Source: Vitellaria paradoxa
Lineage: Eukaryota; Streptophyta; Magnoliopsida; Ericales; Sapotaceae
DNA length: 64,000 nt
Direction of reading: 5' to 3'
Assembly: GCA_019916065.1 (NCBI GenBank)
Contig: CM034233.1
Span: 5,896,516-5,960,515, forward strand
A model generated the notes under the pieces. The model had not been told where the DNA came from, searched no databases, and saw only the letters and a program-made list of their open reading frames with translations. Positions 48,226 to 59,070 of this stretch are shown in pieces. The translations under genes and the position numbers were made by a program. Numbering within the stretch: the stretch's first letter is position 1; each line of letters starts with the position of its first letter.

Positions 48226-48378
48226 ATCTTTGCGCTTGGGGCAATGACGCAGCTGGTGAGGTTCTAACCGAGGCGCGTCAATTGCTGGTTGAAAACTATT
48301 TCCAAACCCCCTCTTTGGCCTGGGTTTGGCCCTGGCCTTTGAGAATTTTTGGAAGGGCTCCCTTCGGGGTAAAGCCCT
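48226..48378 (+). ncRNA. U4: U4 spliceosomal snRNA
   Basis: The RNA begins ATCTTTGCGCTTGGGGCAAT, the plant U4 5' end that pairs with U6 (stem II). The 5' stem-loop with the kink-turn strands follows (GTGAGG at 48256-48261 and CCGAGGCG from 48268), then the stem I region ATTGCTGGTTGAAAACTATT. The Sm site AATTTTTGG lies at 48344-48352, followed by a 3' hairpin (GAAGG/CCTTC). The 3' end is approximate. U4 escorts U6 into the tri-snRNP and is released by Brr2 before catalysis (known). All parts are intact and the promoter and 3' box are present, so this is probably an expressed copy rather than a retro-pseudogene. Confidence 0.94.
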
Positions 48379-48384
48379 ACAATT

Positions 48385-48400
48385 CAGTTTTAAAGTTAAA
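48385..48400 (+). terminator. snRNA 3'-end formation box of U4
   Basis: CA-N7-AGTTAAA fits the plant snRNA 3' box consensus CA(N)3-10AGTNNAA and lies just after the U4 3' hairpin. Confidence 0.75.
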
Positions 48401-49164
48401 TTAAAATAATATGGGCTTAGTTGTAAAGTTAAATGAAAAAATATATAATTAAAATAACGTGGGCTTGAATTTGGTTTAAATTGAGCTATTTTTTTGTTTA
48501 TTATTTTATTTGAGTATCTTTAGCATTAACTTTTCTTGAGTGGAATTTTGTTATATTATGACGTGATTTTTAACTTTAATTATTTTTTTTATATAGAATT
48601 TGGGTGTATCAAAAATTTACGCGCATTTTTTGAGTTCATAAATTTAGTGAATCAAGTTTAATTTTGCTATGGAGAATTTTTTTTAAGTGGATTATTTTTT
48701 GAAATTGTTCTTTTGAAAAGTGTGTTGTGTTATATTAATATGTAAGGGGATCAAAATATTATTAAGCGACTCCAACCCTCCCTTATCCCCTTCAATCTGG
48801 GTAATATTATCTATTCAATCAGGCCAATCAGTTTATTTAGTCGCAAATTTTTATTCGATATTTGTAAAACTTTCATTCGCCTTATTCATGATCAGTTCCA
48901 AAACCAGCAAACTACAATCTGTTCCAAGGCCAGCAAACTACATGTATACACTAGAATGGTTAACATATATTTCTAGGATTGTTAGTGGTGGCTTCTCTTA
49001 TTTCTGGACCTCGTTCGGGAACCGATAGAGATGTTTGATATTTATAGATGAAAGAATGCCTTGACATCGGTGGGAGCCTTGGGTCTCATGTGGCTGTAGT
49101 GCCACCGAAAACAATAGCAGGCTCTATGAGCTACCAGAGAGAGCACCACTTGAAATTTCATCAT

Positions 49165-49211
<47 letters not shown>

Positions 49212-49850
49212 GCTGAATTTAAAGCACAAGGAGCAAGTGTTTCAATTTGAAGAATTGGGAATAAAGTGAAATTAAAGATAAAATATAAGAGAGCTAAGTA
49301 TAAATTACGCTTAAAAATAATTATATTTTCCACCATGTAAGAATAATCATATTTTTCATATGGAAGAGGTACACGACGAGTTAACGATTGATAATTTAGA
49401 TCAGCCAAAATATGCTAATGGAGATTTTTTTTTTCAAAAAAAAAATAAAGAATTAAAAATTACATTATTTCATCGAATTATTTTTACCATTTCTGTGCAT
49501 GTATTTTTCTGTTAATTAATAAAACAGTACAAAGTATTATTAGTTATACCATAAGCAGGGCTAGGTGTCAAACACATCCGTCTTACAGGACCCATCAAGA
49601 CAAAGATTAGGGAGCCCATCCGGCTCTGGTGGGCTTTACTTTAGTATAAGCATTGAGCTTCCCACATTACTATTTGCTCAAATTCAACCACATTTTCTTT
49701 AATCATTGTGTTTCCAAAACCAGAAAAAAAAAAAAAAAAAGGAAAGAAAAAAAGAAAAATAAGTTAAAACTATTAACTAGCAGAGGGTAACTGAGTTTCA
49801 AACATATAATTATCAGAATTCTATTCATATGCAGGGAATGACGGAGAAAA
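48401..49850. other. Intergenic between U4 and the snRNP gene
   Basis: No gene recognised. A short duplication (AAAGTTAAAT with TGGGCTT) follows the U4 3' box. A (GA)n tract lies at about 49167-49206, and an A-run at 49724-49740. Open frames over the GA tract are repeat artefacts. Confidence 0.4.
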
Positions 49851-49962
49851 GCTTATTTCCCATAATATATATGCGGAAGACAAAACCACTCCCCAGGAGG
49901 ATCCAACATCATTTGTTTATTGATAATTAAATACCAGCACCACTGAAGCAGGAATTTGGATT

Positions 49963-51626
49963 TTACGCACTTTTGTTTAGACCGTGAAAGAAGCGGTGTT
50001 TTCTTCTCCTTGAATGTCTCCAAGAAGCCCTTGCCACAACATAAGGGACGAACTGCACCTGCATCATCAAATTTCCATTTTAGACAGATGAGAGGGAAAT
50101 AGCTCATAAGTAACATACTTTGCAGTACTAAGAATGGGTGGAACTAACACCTGAGAATTGTTACGTATACCAAAATCTTGTAGGGCAGAATTGTCGTCGA
50201 GTAACTTGTCATTATGGTAAGAAAGACAAAAGTTTGACCAAACATGCCTCCTGTAAATTCAAGGAATAATGATCCATAACTAGCTACCAGGAGAAACCCA
50301 AAGGGAATGGAAATTCAATATCGAGCTTTGTTTTTCAATCAAGCAAATTGAAGCGTAGATACAAAGAGGATAAGAATGGAAAGACAAATTGCACATGCCT
50401 AGTTAGAGAGGTCCCTAAATATTGATAAATATGTGCATTGATGAGTCACCAGCTTGAATGCTTCATTTATTTTTCAACATGGGAAAATAGGAAAATATGT
50501 AAAATATATTGTTAATCTCAGATTTTAGAATTAATCACTCAAGGCAAGCTTTAAGTTCCAACAAAGAAAGGAGAAAAAATTTTGAACAACCTTAATGATA
50601 AAAAATATGGTCAAGTTTTGAAAAAATTTCAACAAACATCCAGTCCTAGTTGACATGTTAGGAAAATTCAAGGTATTAATCCCCAAAGTTGTTTTCAGAA
50701 ATCAAGAGATTTGAATTTTTTCAATGAATATACAGTCATAGTTGACATGTTAGGAACTATACAATAAGGGAAATTCTAAGCATTAATCCCCAAAATTGTT
50801 TTTGGAAATCAAGAAGAGCTCTCTGATTTGCATAACTATTTTTGAACATTAATCCACATGAATGAAAATTACTTCAAATACGTGTGAGATGAAAGTGATA
50901 CATTGTGGCAGTTGTAAGAGGATTATTATCTTCTTTGTTAAACAGGGACAGTTCCATGTGGCAACTAGGTCAACTGCCGAAATATTTTTTTTTTGCTAAC
51001 TTACAAGCACGTCATTATAAGCTGAGAACCATCTATGGTATAGCTCAATGCTCCAGAATGTTAGCATAAGAGAAGCCATAGAAAGTTCTTATGCATTGAT
51101 TCAAAACTATTGTAAAGCTAACATTGAATGATTCTATATTTCTATTAACACTAAAATTCCAGGTTTCTAGATATTTTGACATACCAAGAAATGTGACGAT
51201 GACCCATCTTGGACTGCTCCATTTCATTAATTTTCTTCTTTATTGCCAATTTCAAAACCTTCACGGTTGCAGAATTCATGACCACCACATCTTCATCAAA
51301 TGGAAATCCAATCAACCAACAATCGTGAGCATACATACAATAGATGTTTGTCAAAATGACTAATAGAGAGTGTTTTTAGAAGTACCAAAAGAAGTACCAT
51401 CTAATTTTAGAACAGATATGCGCATTGCGCTACCGAGTTCCAAGCTGATGAGAGTGTCAACATCTGATAGCGTCGGTTTCTTAGGTACGTCCATGAGTAT
51501 AGGATCTTCAAGGAGAGCACATAGCGTTGAGTTCAGCCTAGCCTTCTTGACATTGTTGCTGTTGTACCCTGTTCCGATACTGTTATCATCCTCCCCCGTT
51601 ACTCTCCCACTTACAGATGCCTCCAT
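49963..51626 (-). CDS. SNRNP25: U11/U12 small nuclear ribonucleoprotein 25 kDa protein, 4 exons
   Basis: Component of the U11/U12 di-snRNP of the minor (U12-type) spliceosome, in the nucleus. Exons on the minus strand: 51626-51386, 51290-51185, 50250-50151 and 50058-49963, GT-AG with matching phases; 180 aa. The product shows the family's ubiquitin-like fold: LCALLEDPILMDVPKKPTL (after an acidic N-terminus of about 30 residues), ISVLKLDGTSFDVVVMNSAT, LKLAIKKKINEMEQSKMGHR, HISWRHVWSNFCLSYHN and LLDDNSALQDFGIRNNSQV. It ends with a basic tail, SWRHSRRRKHRFFHGL. Length is normal for the plant protein. No stops or frameshifts. The upstream leader probably lies near 52.4-52.6 kb and is spliced (inference). 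Confidence 0.93.
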
Positions 51627-52611
51627 CTCTCCAATATGATATATCTCAGAAATTTTTTTTTTTTTTTTTTTTTATAGTATCAACTGCAGTTTCATTTTAA
51701 CAAAGCCCAGTACACCTTGTAAGTTAATCCTTCCACGGTTGCAGCAATAATAACAGCTACATACTACAAATCAAAAGAAAAAGAAAAAAACAGCTATATA
51801 CTGCCTTCTAAAGATGGCACAGCTTGGTTCAACGCAATAGTGTTTAAAATGCTTTCGTTCAAAAAAAAAAAAACTCCCTCCTAATTTTTGGTATTACACT
51901 GATATATATGAGAACCAATTTTCTGTCAAGCATAATATCAAACAACAGATCTTCAGAGTCATCAGAGGAAAGATTCAAAGAAGGCAAGATGATTTCAGAA
52001 AGTAAAAACACATTTTGGATCGGGAGCACCAGTTTAACACAAGAAATTGCAGAAACCAAGTAGACCAACCTATAGATACAGGACACATCCATATATTTAT
52101 TTACAGATATACACATAGAGTGAGGAGAAGAACTGAAAACTTGCTACAGGGTTGCTGATTCGAATATGAGCTCAGCTGCAACATGATAAGTGCCTTCCTG
52201 AGATTACATCTTTGAATCTTGTTCAGCAGGAGACTAAGAAAAATCTATATGAATCAATACATATAAAACGAAGAACTGATGTTTTAAGTTATAGGAAGGT
52301 AAAACCCAGAAACTAATTGTCAGAAGAGAATTGCAACACAGATATATCCGAATATATATATATATATATATATAAGCACACACATTGCAGACAAGGTAGA
52401 GGTAAAGAGAGACCTCGAGGAGAGAAATGATGGTCCGCAGAGGAGAAAGGACGACTGAGCTGTGTTTCCTTCCCCCGATCACAACAAACTTGAATCGAAA
52501 TCTTTCATTTCGGCTTTGAATCACTGGAATCATCTAAATCGTTCCAAACAATAGCTTCGATTCAAATACAGATTTCTTCTTCCTTGTTCGATCTCTCTCG
52601 TCCCTAGGCTC

Positions 52612-52620
52612 AAACCCTAG
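52612..52620 (+). promoter_or_regulatory. Telo-box near the putative SNRNP25 transcription start
   Basis: AAACCCTAG, a motif common in promoters of plant genes for translation and RNA processing. The minus strand from about 52600 to 52410 is leader-like (CT-rich, GC-richer than the AT-rich DNA beyond 52750). It is taken as the probable 5' UTR exon; the splice to the coding exon was not resolved. Confidence 0.4.
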
Positions 52621-52759
52621 GAAGAACGAGTTAAAAGGTACCAAAAGACTTTCAAATAGCCCATTAAAAAATGAGTTATTAAAGTTAGGCCCAATAACAG
52701 TCCATTTAACAAATAAATGGGCCCAATATGGGTTTGGGCTTGAATTACAGCCCCACTCA

Positions 52760-54950
52760 AAGAGAGAGAAAATGAAGGGCACAACAAAATTGAAAATATT
52801 TTATTTTCCCGCTCTTAATTTTAAGATAATTCAAAACTACCCTATTTCTCTAATTTAAGCCTCTTTTATAAATTTTATAAATTATACTTAAAAAAATTGT
52901 CATTTTTCTCTCATTTTTTCCCCATATCTAGAAATATTATAAGTACAATTTAAAAATTATCTATTATTGTTCTATTTTTTATTCATATGAAAATAAAAAA
53001 TTATAAAAATAATTTAATTAGTCAGTTTATATTCGCAAAAATATTTACATAAGTATCATAAATATGCTTAATAAATTATTGTTAAGTGTCCTTCAATTTT
53101 TATTTAATTTAATTTAAATATTTTTCACTTCTTAATTATACATATAATTTTTATATTGTAGCAATGCTTTTTTTTTTTCCTTTTAATTTCTTCTTCTTGT
53201 TTAAAATATATATATATATATATAGAAACAATACTCACTCAATATAATTTATAAATATTTTTTTCCTTTCAATTTCAAGTCAAGAAAAAAATTACTTAAT
53301 GTTCAACAGAATTTTATTATGATTATTATAGTTTAATGTTAATTTTAGAAAAAGTAAACAAAACTAAATAGAAATGAATACTTTTAAAATAAATTGGATA
53401 CTAATATTTTTTTATTATAATGTTTTAATTTATTATTAACAAAAAGTACAACAATGTATTCAGTCATTTTTATTAAACTAATTAACCAAAAGAAGTAAGA
53501 GACGTGCCAAATTAATTTAAAAAAAAATAATCCTTGCTTTTATTCTTATTTGTTAAAAAAATTAAAATAAATATTAATAATTTAAATTTAAATTGAAGAA
53601 GAAGAAAATTTATTATTATTATTTTTTATTGAAGAAAATTTGAAAAATCGTAAACCTTCCTGAGAGTGACTTTACTATTTTCAGTTTTAATATTATAAAA
53701 ATTGCAATAAAGCTCATTCCATATTGTTTTAGTAATTAGTGTTTTGTATGTAACAATGTAATATAATATTTAGAATCTACCAGTTACTAAAAATAAAATG
53801 AATTAATTATTAAACACTCCGTTTTTGTAGTTTAACAATAGTATTTTAATTTAATTTATAAAAAAAATTAAATGACTATTGTGCTTATATTTATTTTGAA
53901 TTCATTAATTACTTTTAATTATTTTCCAAAAAAGGAAGAATAAATTAAAAATGCAATGGTACCAATTAAAAAATTATAATGAATAATCATAAAGTATAAA
54001 AATTAAAGATAGAGTAAAATAAAAATTAAAGGATATTTAAATATAGTTGATTGAGCATACTTAAGATAATTATGTAAATATTTTTGAGTAAATAAATGAT
54101 TAGTGATTTTTTATTTTTTATAAAAAATAAATTAAATAAGTATAGAGCAAATTTTATATTTCCTCTACAGCGATTCTAGGTAAAGGGAAGATATGATCGA
54201 AAGATGGTAAATTTGAATTGTTATTTGTAAGATTTCTAGAGAATTGGTAAACATGGAAGAAATTAGCAATTTTAAAATATCTTCGAAATTAAGCAGAAAA
54301 ATTGAATATATATCAAACTAAAAAAAGTAAAAATATTTTTTTTTTCAATTTAGTTCCAAATTAGGCAAACATAAATGCATTATAATTTCTTCATCTCATC
54401 TCATTTATTAATTATTTAATAATATCTATCATCACATAACCATAATATCAATTTAAATCATATATATGAATTAGGTACTCTGATAGATGGACCTGTGATT
54501 ATAAAACATTAACCTGTACATATTATTTTATAATAGCGTTTGTTTCAAATGACATTAGTCATAGAATAAATTATACAATCTGCATCTGTCATATAAAGCA
54601 AGTCTTTGAAAAAAAATACACGCAAATCAATGTCTACTTTTCTTACTAGACTACTAGTAAACTACTATCTTACTGGATCATTAATAACCAACTCTTGCAT
54701 AGTATGAACTTTCACAATTTATTATGAGCCAAATTATGCTTGGATTCTTTTGACATTTAGGTAATATTACACTTAAACTCTTTTAATATTTATAATTTAC
54801 AGACGTGTCTTTTATTTTAAAAAGTTATTAACTCTGACACTTTCTGATAATATTTAGTTAGGATTTCGATTAAAATATATTGTTAGTCAATTTTTTTTTT
54901 TAATATACCAAATTTACTCTTTAATGGACTAAAATTAATGGACTAAAACA
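52760..54950. other. AT-rich intergenic tract
   Basis: No gene, hairpin element or tandem array recognised. It contains a (TA)n tract at about 53204-53224 and long A/T-only runs. Confidence 0.5.
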
Positions 54951-55004
54951 GAGGTTGGCATTTAATTTACACCACACTCTCCTTTCACTCTCTAGAACTC
55001 ATCA

Positions 55005-55340
55005 ATGGCGTTTAAGAAAACCCTAGCTCTGTGATTAGTTAAGATATCTAAAAAATCGAATACAACTACAACAAATTGCCACATTTTATCGTCATCGTCA
55101 GCCGAACGAGCCCTTATACCTCCGAATCTGGCCAAGGTGGCTCCGAATCCCGGAGATGACGGCATTTTTCCGATAGCTCCTTCAGTGGCGGCGCACTTAA
55201 CAGCTGGCGGCTAAAGTTGAAGTTCAAGCTTGGGCAAATTACGGAGGATTGTATATCATTTGAAGAATTCGTTCAAATCTGCTCTAATGGTTGCTCGAAT
55301 GCAAAGCAGGGGTTGGAGTTTGCGAAGACGCTCGACGAAA
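55005..55340 (+). pseudogene. Mitochondrial calcium uniporter (MCU)-like pseudogene, N-terminal part
   Basis: From ATG at 55005 the translation starts MAFKKTLAL and hits TGA at codon 10. It then continues in frame with LIPPNLAKVAPNPGDDGIF, very like the N-terminus of plant MCU proteins (PPNPGKVAP-DPGD type). The frame is then lost, and another frame (55217-55340) gives EDCISFEEFVQICSNGCSN followed by FAKTLDES, the family's conserved pre-domain segment. The intervening region expected in MCU is missing, as is everything after DES, including both membrane helices and the DxxE pore motif. It is therefore a truncated, frame-broken copy. MCU is the Ca2+ channel of the inner mitochondrial membrane (known). 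Confidence 0.65.
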
Positions 55341-55479
55341 GCTCTACGAACACCTCCTCTTCAATCCGCTCCGAAAACCCATCAAAATTCACAACCCAAT
55401 CAAGTCCAAATGATTTCATACAACACACACAATGTTTACACACGCTCCCCACCGTCAATTAAAGCCTGGCACCGCAAAC

Positions 55480-55905
55480 TAGATTTCGACTGTAGAGAAA
55501 CCCCTCCTTGATCTGCAGAACTTGAATTTGAACAGAAACACCATGACTGGCTGTAAATCAGTCCTCGATGTAGCAGAGGCGAATAGCCCAAATTTGTTTT
55601 TGTGTTGATTATTGATCGTTACGTTGAATTTGTTTCATCAGCCTGTCAAAATATGATAGGCCGGAATTCGGTATTTTTTTTCTATTGTTTTTCTAGAAGT
55701 ATTTGAGGGAATTGAAGTTGAGGAGGCGCCAAGGATTGACAAATGCATCCATTATTTCAAAGTTTAGAAGCTGTAAGAATTTGGAGTGCATGCATGTAAC
55801 GAATTGTCGTGGGATTGGAGTAGAAGTTGTTGCATTGCTTGTTCTCAATTGTGGAGTTGCTTGTTCTAAATTGTCCACAATTGAGGCAACTTTAGGTTGA
55901 GGAAA
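55480..55905 (+). pseudogene. Leucine-rich-repeat (F-box/LRR-like) gene fragment
   Basis: A stretch at 55512-55600 reads LLDLQNLNLNRNTMTG and DVAEANSPNL. After an intron-like gap ending in a splice acceptor (TTCTAG at about 55690-55696), KYLRELKLRRRQGLTNASI, SKFRSCKNLECMHVTNC and GIGVEVVALLVLNC follow. The pattern (LxxLxLxxCxxLTDxxL, CxxLxxLxVxxC) is the cysteine-containing LRR type of F-box/LRR proteins. No F-box is present, the first part ends at a stop, and the reading frame downstream does not continue. It probably is a partial copy; whether it belongs to the same insertion as the MCU-like piece is unknown. Confidence 0.5.
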
Positions 55906-56164
55906 CCAAGCCTTTGCAAACTATTTTCATTGTTTTTGTAAAATCAGGGAAAGAAATTGAAGTGAGTTCTGATTGATTGTTTTTGTCAAATCTGTATTTG
56001 TTTGTCAAATTTGTATTTCTTTTATGAATTTTTAATTTTTATTGATACGATTCTCGTATAAATCTAATTGAATCTCATTAATTTTGGTAGATTTGTTTGA
56101 AAAACTCTTTTATTAATATGTCTCTTCTATAATTTAAATTAGATCTAATTAGTTGTATTCAACG

Positions 56165-56350
56165 CCGGTCTCGACAATTCGGTTATTGAAGCTCGACTTT
56201 AAAAATTTTGCCATTTCATACTAGTATACAAGTCAAGCTTAAATTTTTTTTTTTTCCTCTCAATCTAAAAATTTGTTTTAAGTTGCCCTTGTCCCAGGGT
56301 GTTGCCCAAGTTCAAGGACTTGCTGGGCTCACTCTTGGAGCGACCATGGT
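56165..56350 (-). repeat. Dispersed repeat, partner of 32425-32604
   Basis: Same order of blocks as the first copy: AAAAATTTTGCCATTTCATA, AAGTCAAG, GTTGCCCTTGTCCCAGGGTG, TGCTGGGCTCAC. Two dispersed copies within one window argue for a transposon-derived family. Confidence 0.5.
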
Positions 56351-56389
56351 TGTATTTTAACCGTAATTATTAAAACTAGGAATTAGAGA

Positions 56390-56950
56390 CAGGTAATAAT
56401 TTAGCTTGTCAATGCATTATTTCAATAATCTTATTTACAGTAATTAATTTTATTTAAATAAAATACATAATTTATTAAGAAATATAAAACAAATTGAATT
56501 CAATAAAATATATTTAAAATTTATTTGATTATTTAATTTAAATATTTAATAAAACATATTTAAATTAATTACTTTAATGTTATAAAATATATATTTTTAA
56601 TAATAATTAGTTTTAATAAAATATATTAATAAATAACATAATTTAATAACAAATCATTATTAGATTTAATAAAATTAATATAACTCAATAAAATAAATCA
56701 TTTTAATAATTATTATTATTTTAATAGTAGTTTTAATTTTAATAAAATAAACATTTTAATCTTACGTTTTTTATTTTCATTTAAAAAACAATTAAATAGT
56801 CTAATATGTAATTATTATTTATTTTAATTTTACTAAAATAAATTATTTTAATACATAATTATTATTTATTAATAAATAATTTTAATTTAATAAAATAAAT
56901 CATTTTAATCATAAATTATTATTTTAACTTTAATAAAATAAAAACAAAAG
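56390..56950. repeat. Extremely AT-rich degenerate repeat block (second)
   Basis: Recurring TTTTAATAAAATA and AATAATTATTATT units with no fixed period, like 9400-10095. It sits directly beside the dispersed repeat ending at 56350. Ends in a short (GA)n run at about 56950. Confidence 0.5.
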
Positions 56951-57324
56951 AGAAAGAGAGAGAGAATGAATTAAGTTAATTGAGTGTAGATTTGCCTTAG
57001 TAAATATTTAGCGAAGTTAGTGTTAAAACTAACAAAAAAAAGGTCGGGGATTACTAATATTTTTAAATAAGAGAAGTGTCCAAATTTTAAATGTTAAAAA
57101 AATCATGTCTAATTACTTAAATATTTAGGAAATCTAAGTATAATTTATTTATCTTTTAGGTTGCTATTATTTTCAAGATTAAAACTTAAAATTCGAGTGT
57201 ATGTCCAGTAGACCTACTCTAATCTTACATTTGGCTAGAAAAAGTGGAAAGAGTTATTAATACCATTGGACTATTTATACCTCAAAAATGAGACATAAGT
57301 AAGACTATGAAAAGTGTGATATTA

Positions 57325-57535
57325 CTTATATCCCACATTCGGATTTATTTCCGTTAAAATCTAAAAATTTAAAATTATTTTCTGTCATATCAAATGTTAA
57401 ATCACATCTTTTATTTCACTTTATATCTCACTAACCAAACACTAAAAAATAATCCCACACGAAAAATAACCTCACGTTTTATCCAATTCCTTACTTATAT
57501 CTCATTATCTAACCTATCAATCAAACATAGCCTTA
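57325..57535. mobile_element. MITE remnant, inverted relative of 34614-34993
   Basis: Shares, in inverted orientation, AAAATTATTTTCT, AAATCACATCTTTTATTTCA, AAAAATAATCCCACA and a CAATCAAACATAGCC end. It lacks part of the internal sequence and has no intact left end. Confidence 0.6.
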
Positions 57536-57547
57536 GTATAGCCTTAG

Positions 57548-57680
57548 TATATTAGTCTAGGCAGGGGCATCGAGAAGACCCCTAGAATCGACCCGGGTCA
57601 CCAGCGGGCGAAAGCGGGAGCTCGGCCACTTGAGCTCAAGCGACGCTTGTTGCCTCTCAAAACTTATTTGGGAGGGACCG
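57548..57680 (-). mobile_element. tRNA-derived SINE
   Basis: On the minus strand, GAGCTCAAGTGGCCGAGC (A-box-like) is followed about 30 bases later by GACCCGGGTCGATTCTAGG (B-box-like, GGGTCGATTC). This is the tRNA-like head of a plant SINE. It is GC-rich in an AT-rich setting. The 3' end and target duplication were not resolved. Confidence 0.5.
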
Positions 57681-57959
57681 AAGTGTCCATGTATTTTAGT
57701 TTTTTATGGCCATCTATGGGCCCCAGCCTGGCCCATTACTGCAGGTGCTTTGCACTAGGGGTGTGGGGAAATCATTTCTTCAAAGAACAGAAAAACCAAA
57801 TAGTACTCCTTTTGTTTTTTATTTTTCAATTTTTCTGGGCTCGATGATATGGCTTTGTTATTTCAAAGAACATTATCATATGCTTCACCAAACAATGCCT
57901 TCTCCCAATTTCCCTAACCACCAAAAAAATAATAATAATAATAATAAATAAATAAATAA

Positions 57960-58536
57960 AAATAAAAGGAGTAAGAAGCAGCAAAGGAAGACAGAAATTC
58001 AAATTCTCTTCACCGCCTTCAGTGACACATGGAAAGAGAATCAAAATTCCTCTTTCAGCCAAAGCCTCTGGCTGCACTCCTCCCACTGATCTCTGCCTAG
58101 AAACCTCAGGCAACTGGGATTTTCTCTTCCGCATGTCACACAAAACCAAACATCTAATTGTCAACCTGGGCAAACTGGGCAAACAATCTCTATGCATACT
58201 AAGAACTCACAATGCTTACAATGCTGGATACCTCTAATTGTCAACCTCATAAAACTCTTTAAGGTAACACAATTATCTAGTCATGAACTAAACATCTTTG
58301 CATGTACATTAACTATCACATGATTCACATCTATGCTGCTGCATAAGATGTCAACATTGTCAACATTCCTTTTTCATATCAATGGCACAAGTGTCCTCAA
58401 ATTCACTACATAAAAATCCTCGAAATCTCTGAGGGAACTCTTACCTGCTCCACTGCTTATTGCCAGTGGCACAGAGGCCTTTGTTACAGATCCATTATTT
58501 GAAAGGGAGTTGAAGTAGCTCTTCCTTCATGTCTGA
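57960..58536 (-). other. Probable 3' UTR of the MSL exon
   Basis: Ordinary, non-repetitive sequence after the MSL stop codon with no other coding signal. TCTAATTGTCAACCT occurs twice (about 58155 and 58233). UTR status is inferred from position only. Confidence 0.35.
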
Positions 58537-58825
58537 TCAGCTGGCACAATTAGTCCAAGTAGAAGGAAGTCTGTTTGAAGTAATGACCGGCATGTTGAAG
58601 ACATTCACATCAAGAGGCATCATGCGGTATTCAATATCAAGCTCCCTGAATACTTTGATCATCTCCTCAACCAGAAGAGCTCTCCTAACCCACCTCTCGC
58701 CTATGTCTTGATAATTCATTGTGTGCGAAAGCCATACTGATATTTTCAGCTTATTCATGTCCTCCACATCCCTCAGGACTATCATTGGATCTGGGTACCA
58801 ATGGTCGCTCTTGTTTTCAATATAA
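58537..58825 (-). CDS. MscS-like mechanosensitive channel (MSL), terminal exon only
   Basis: Minus-strand exon of 289 bases after a splice acceptor (TTGCAG|T), with a split first codon, reading YIENKSDHWYPDPMIV, then DVEDMNKLKISVWLSHTMN, ERWVRRALLVEEMIKVFREL and DIEYRMMPLDVNV, and ending in TGA at 58537. This is the soluble C-terminal end of plasma-membrane MSL channels (MSL4-10 class) that gate ions under membrane tension. The exon boundary falls where it does in known MSL genes as I recall. The exon is open and well conserved. The pore helix and other exons do not appear between here and 64000; a copia element starts 246 bases upstream. The rest of the gene may lie beyond the window, or this may be a fragment. 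Confidence 0.85.
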
Positions 58826-58994
58826 CTGCAATTGCACAGCCATAACAGAGAATATAAGGCAGATTAGGATAACTTCAGACAATGTGTGGAACATGAATTT
58901 GTAGGGGGAAATTAAAATTACTAGTTCATGTTAATTTTTTATGGTTAATCAAGTAATTTTTATTTTTTTAAATATCTATTAATTTTCTTAACAA

Positions 58995-59027
<33 letters not shown>

Positions 59028-59070
59028 AAATTTAATTTTTTTACTTTATTTTTCTTTCCAAACATTTTTC

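Noticed and set aside
49048..49408. Open frames on both strands over a (GA)n tract
   Set aside because: They exist only because GA/CT repeats lack stop codons; no family signature or splice context.
52234..52533. 99-aa minus-strand frame near the SNRNP25 leader
   Set aside because: Includes a (TA)n tract read as YIYIYI and overlaps a leader-like region; more likely 5' UTR and intron.
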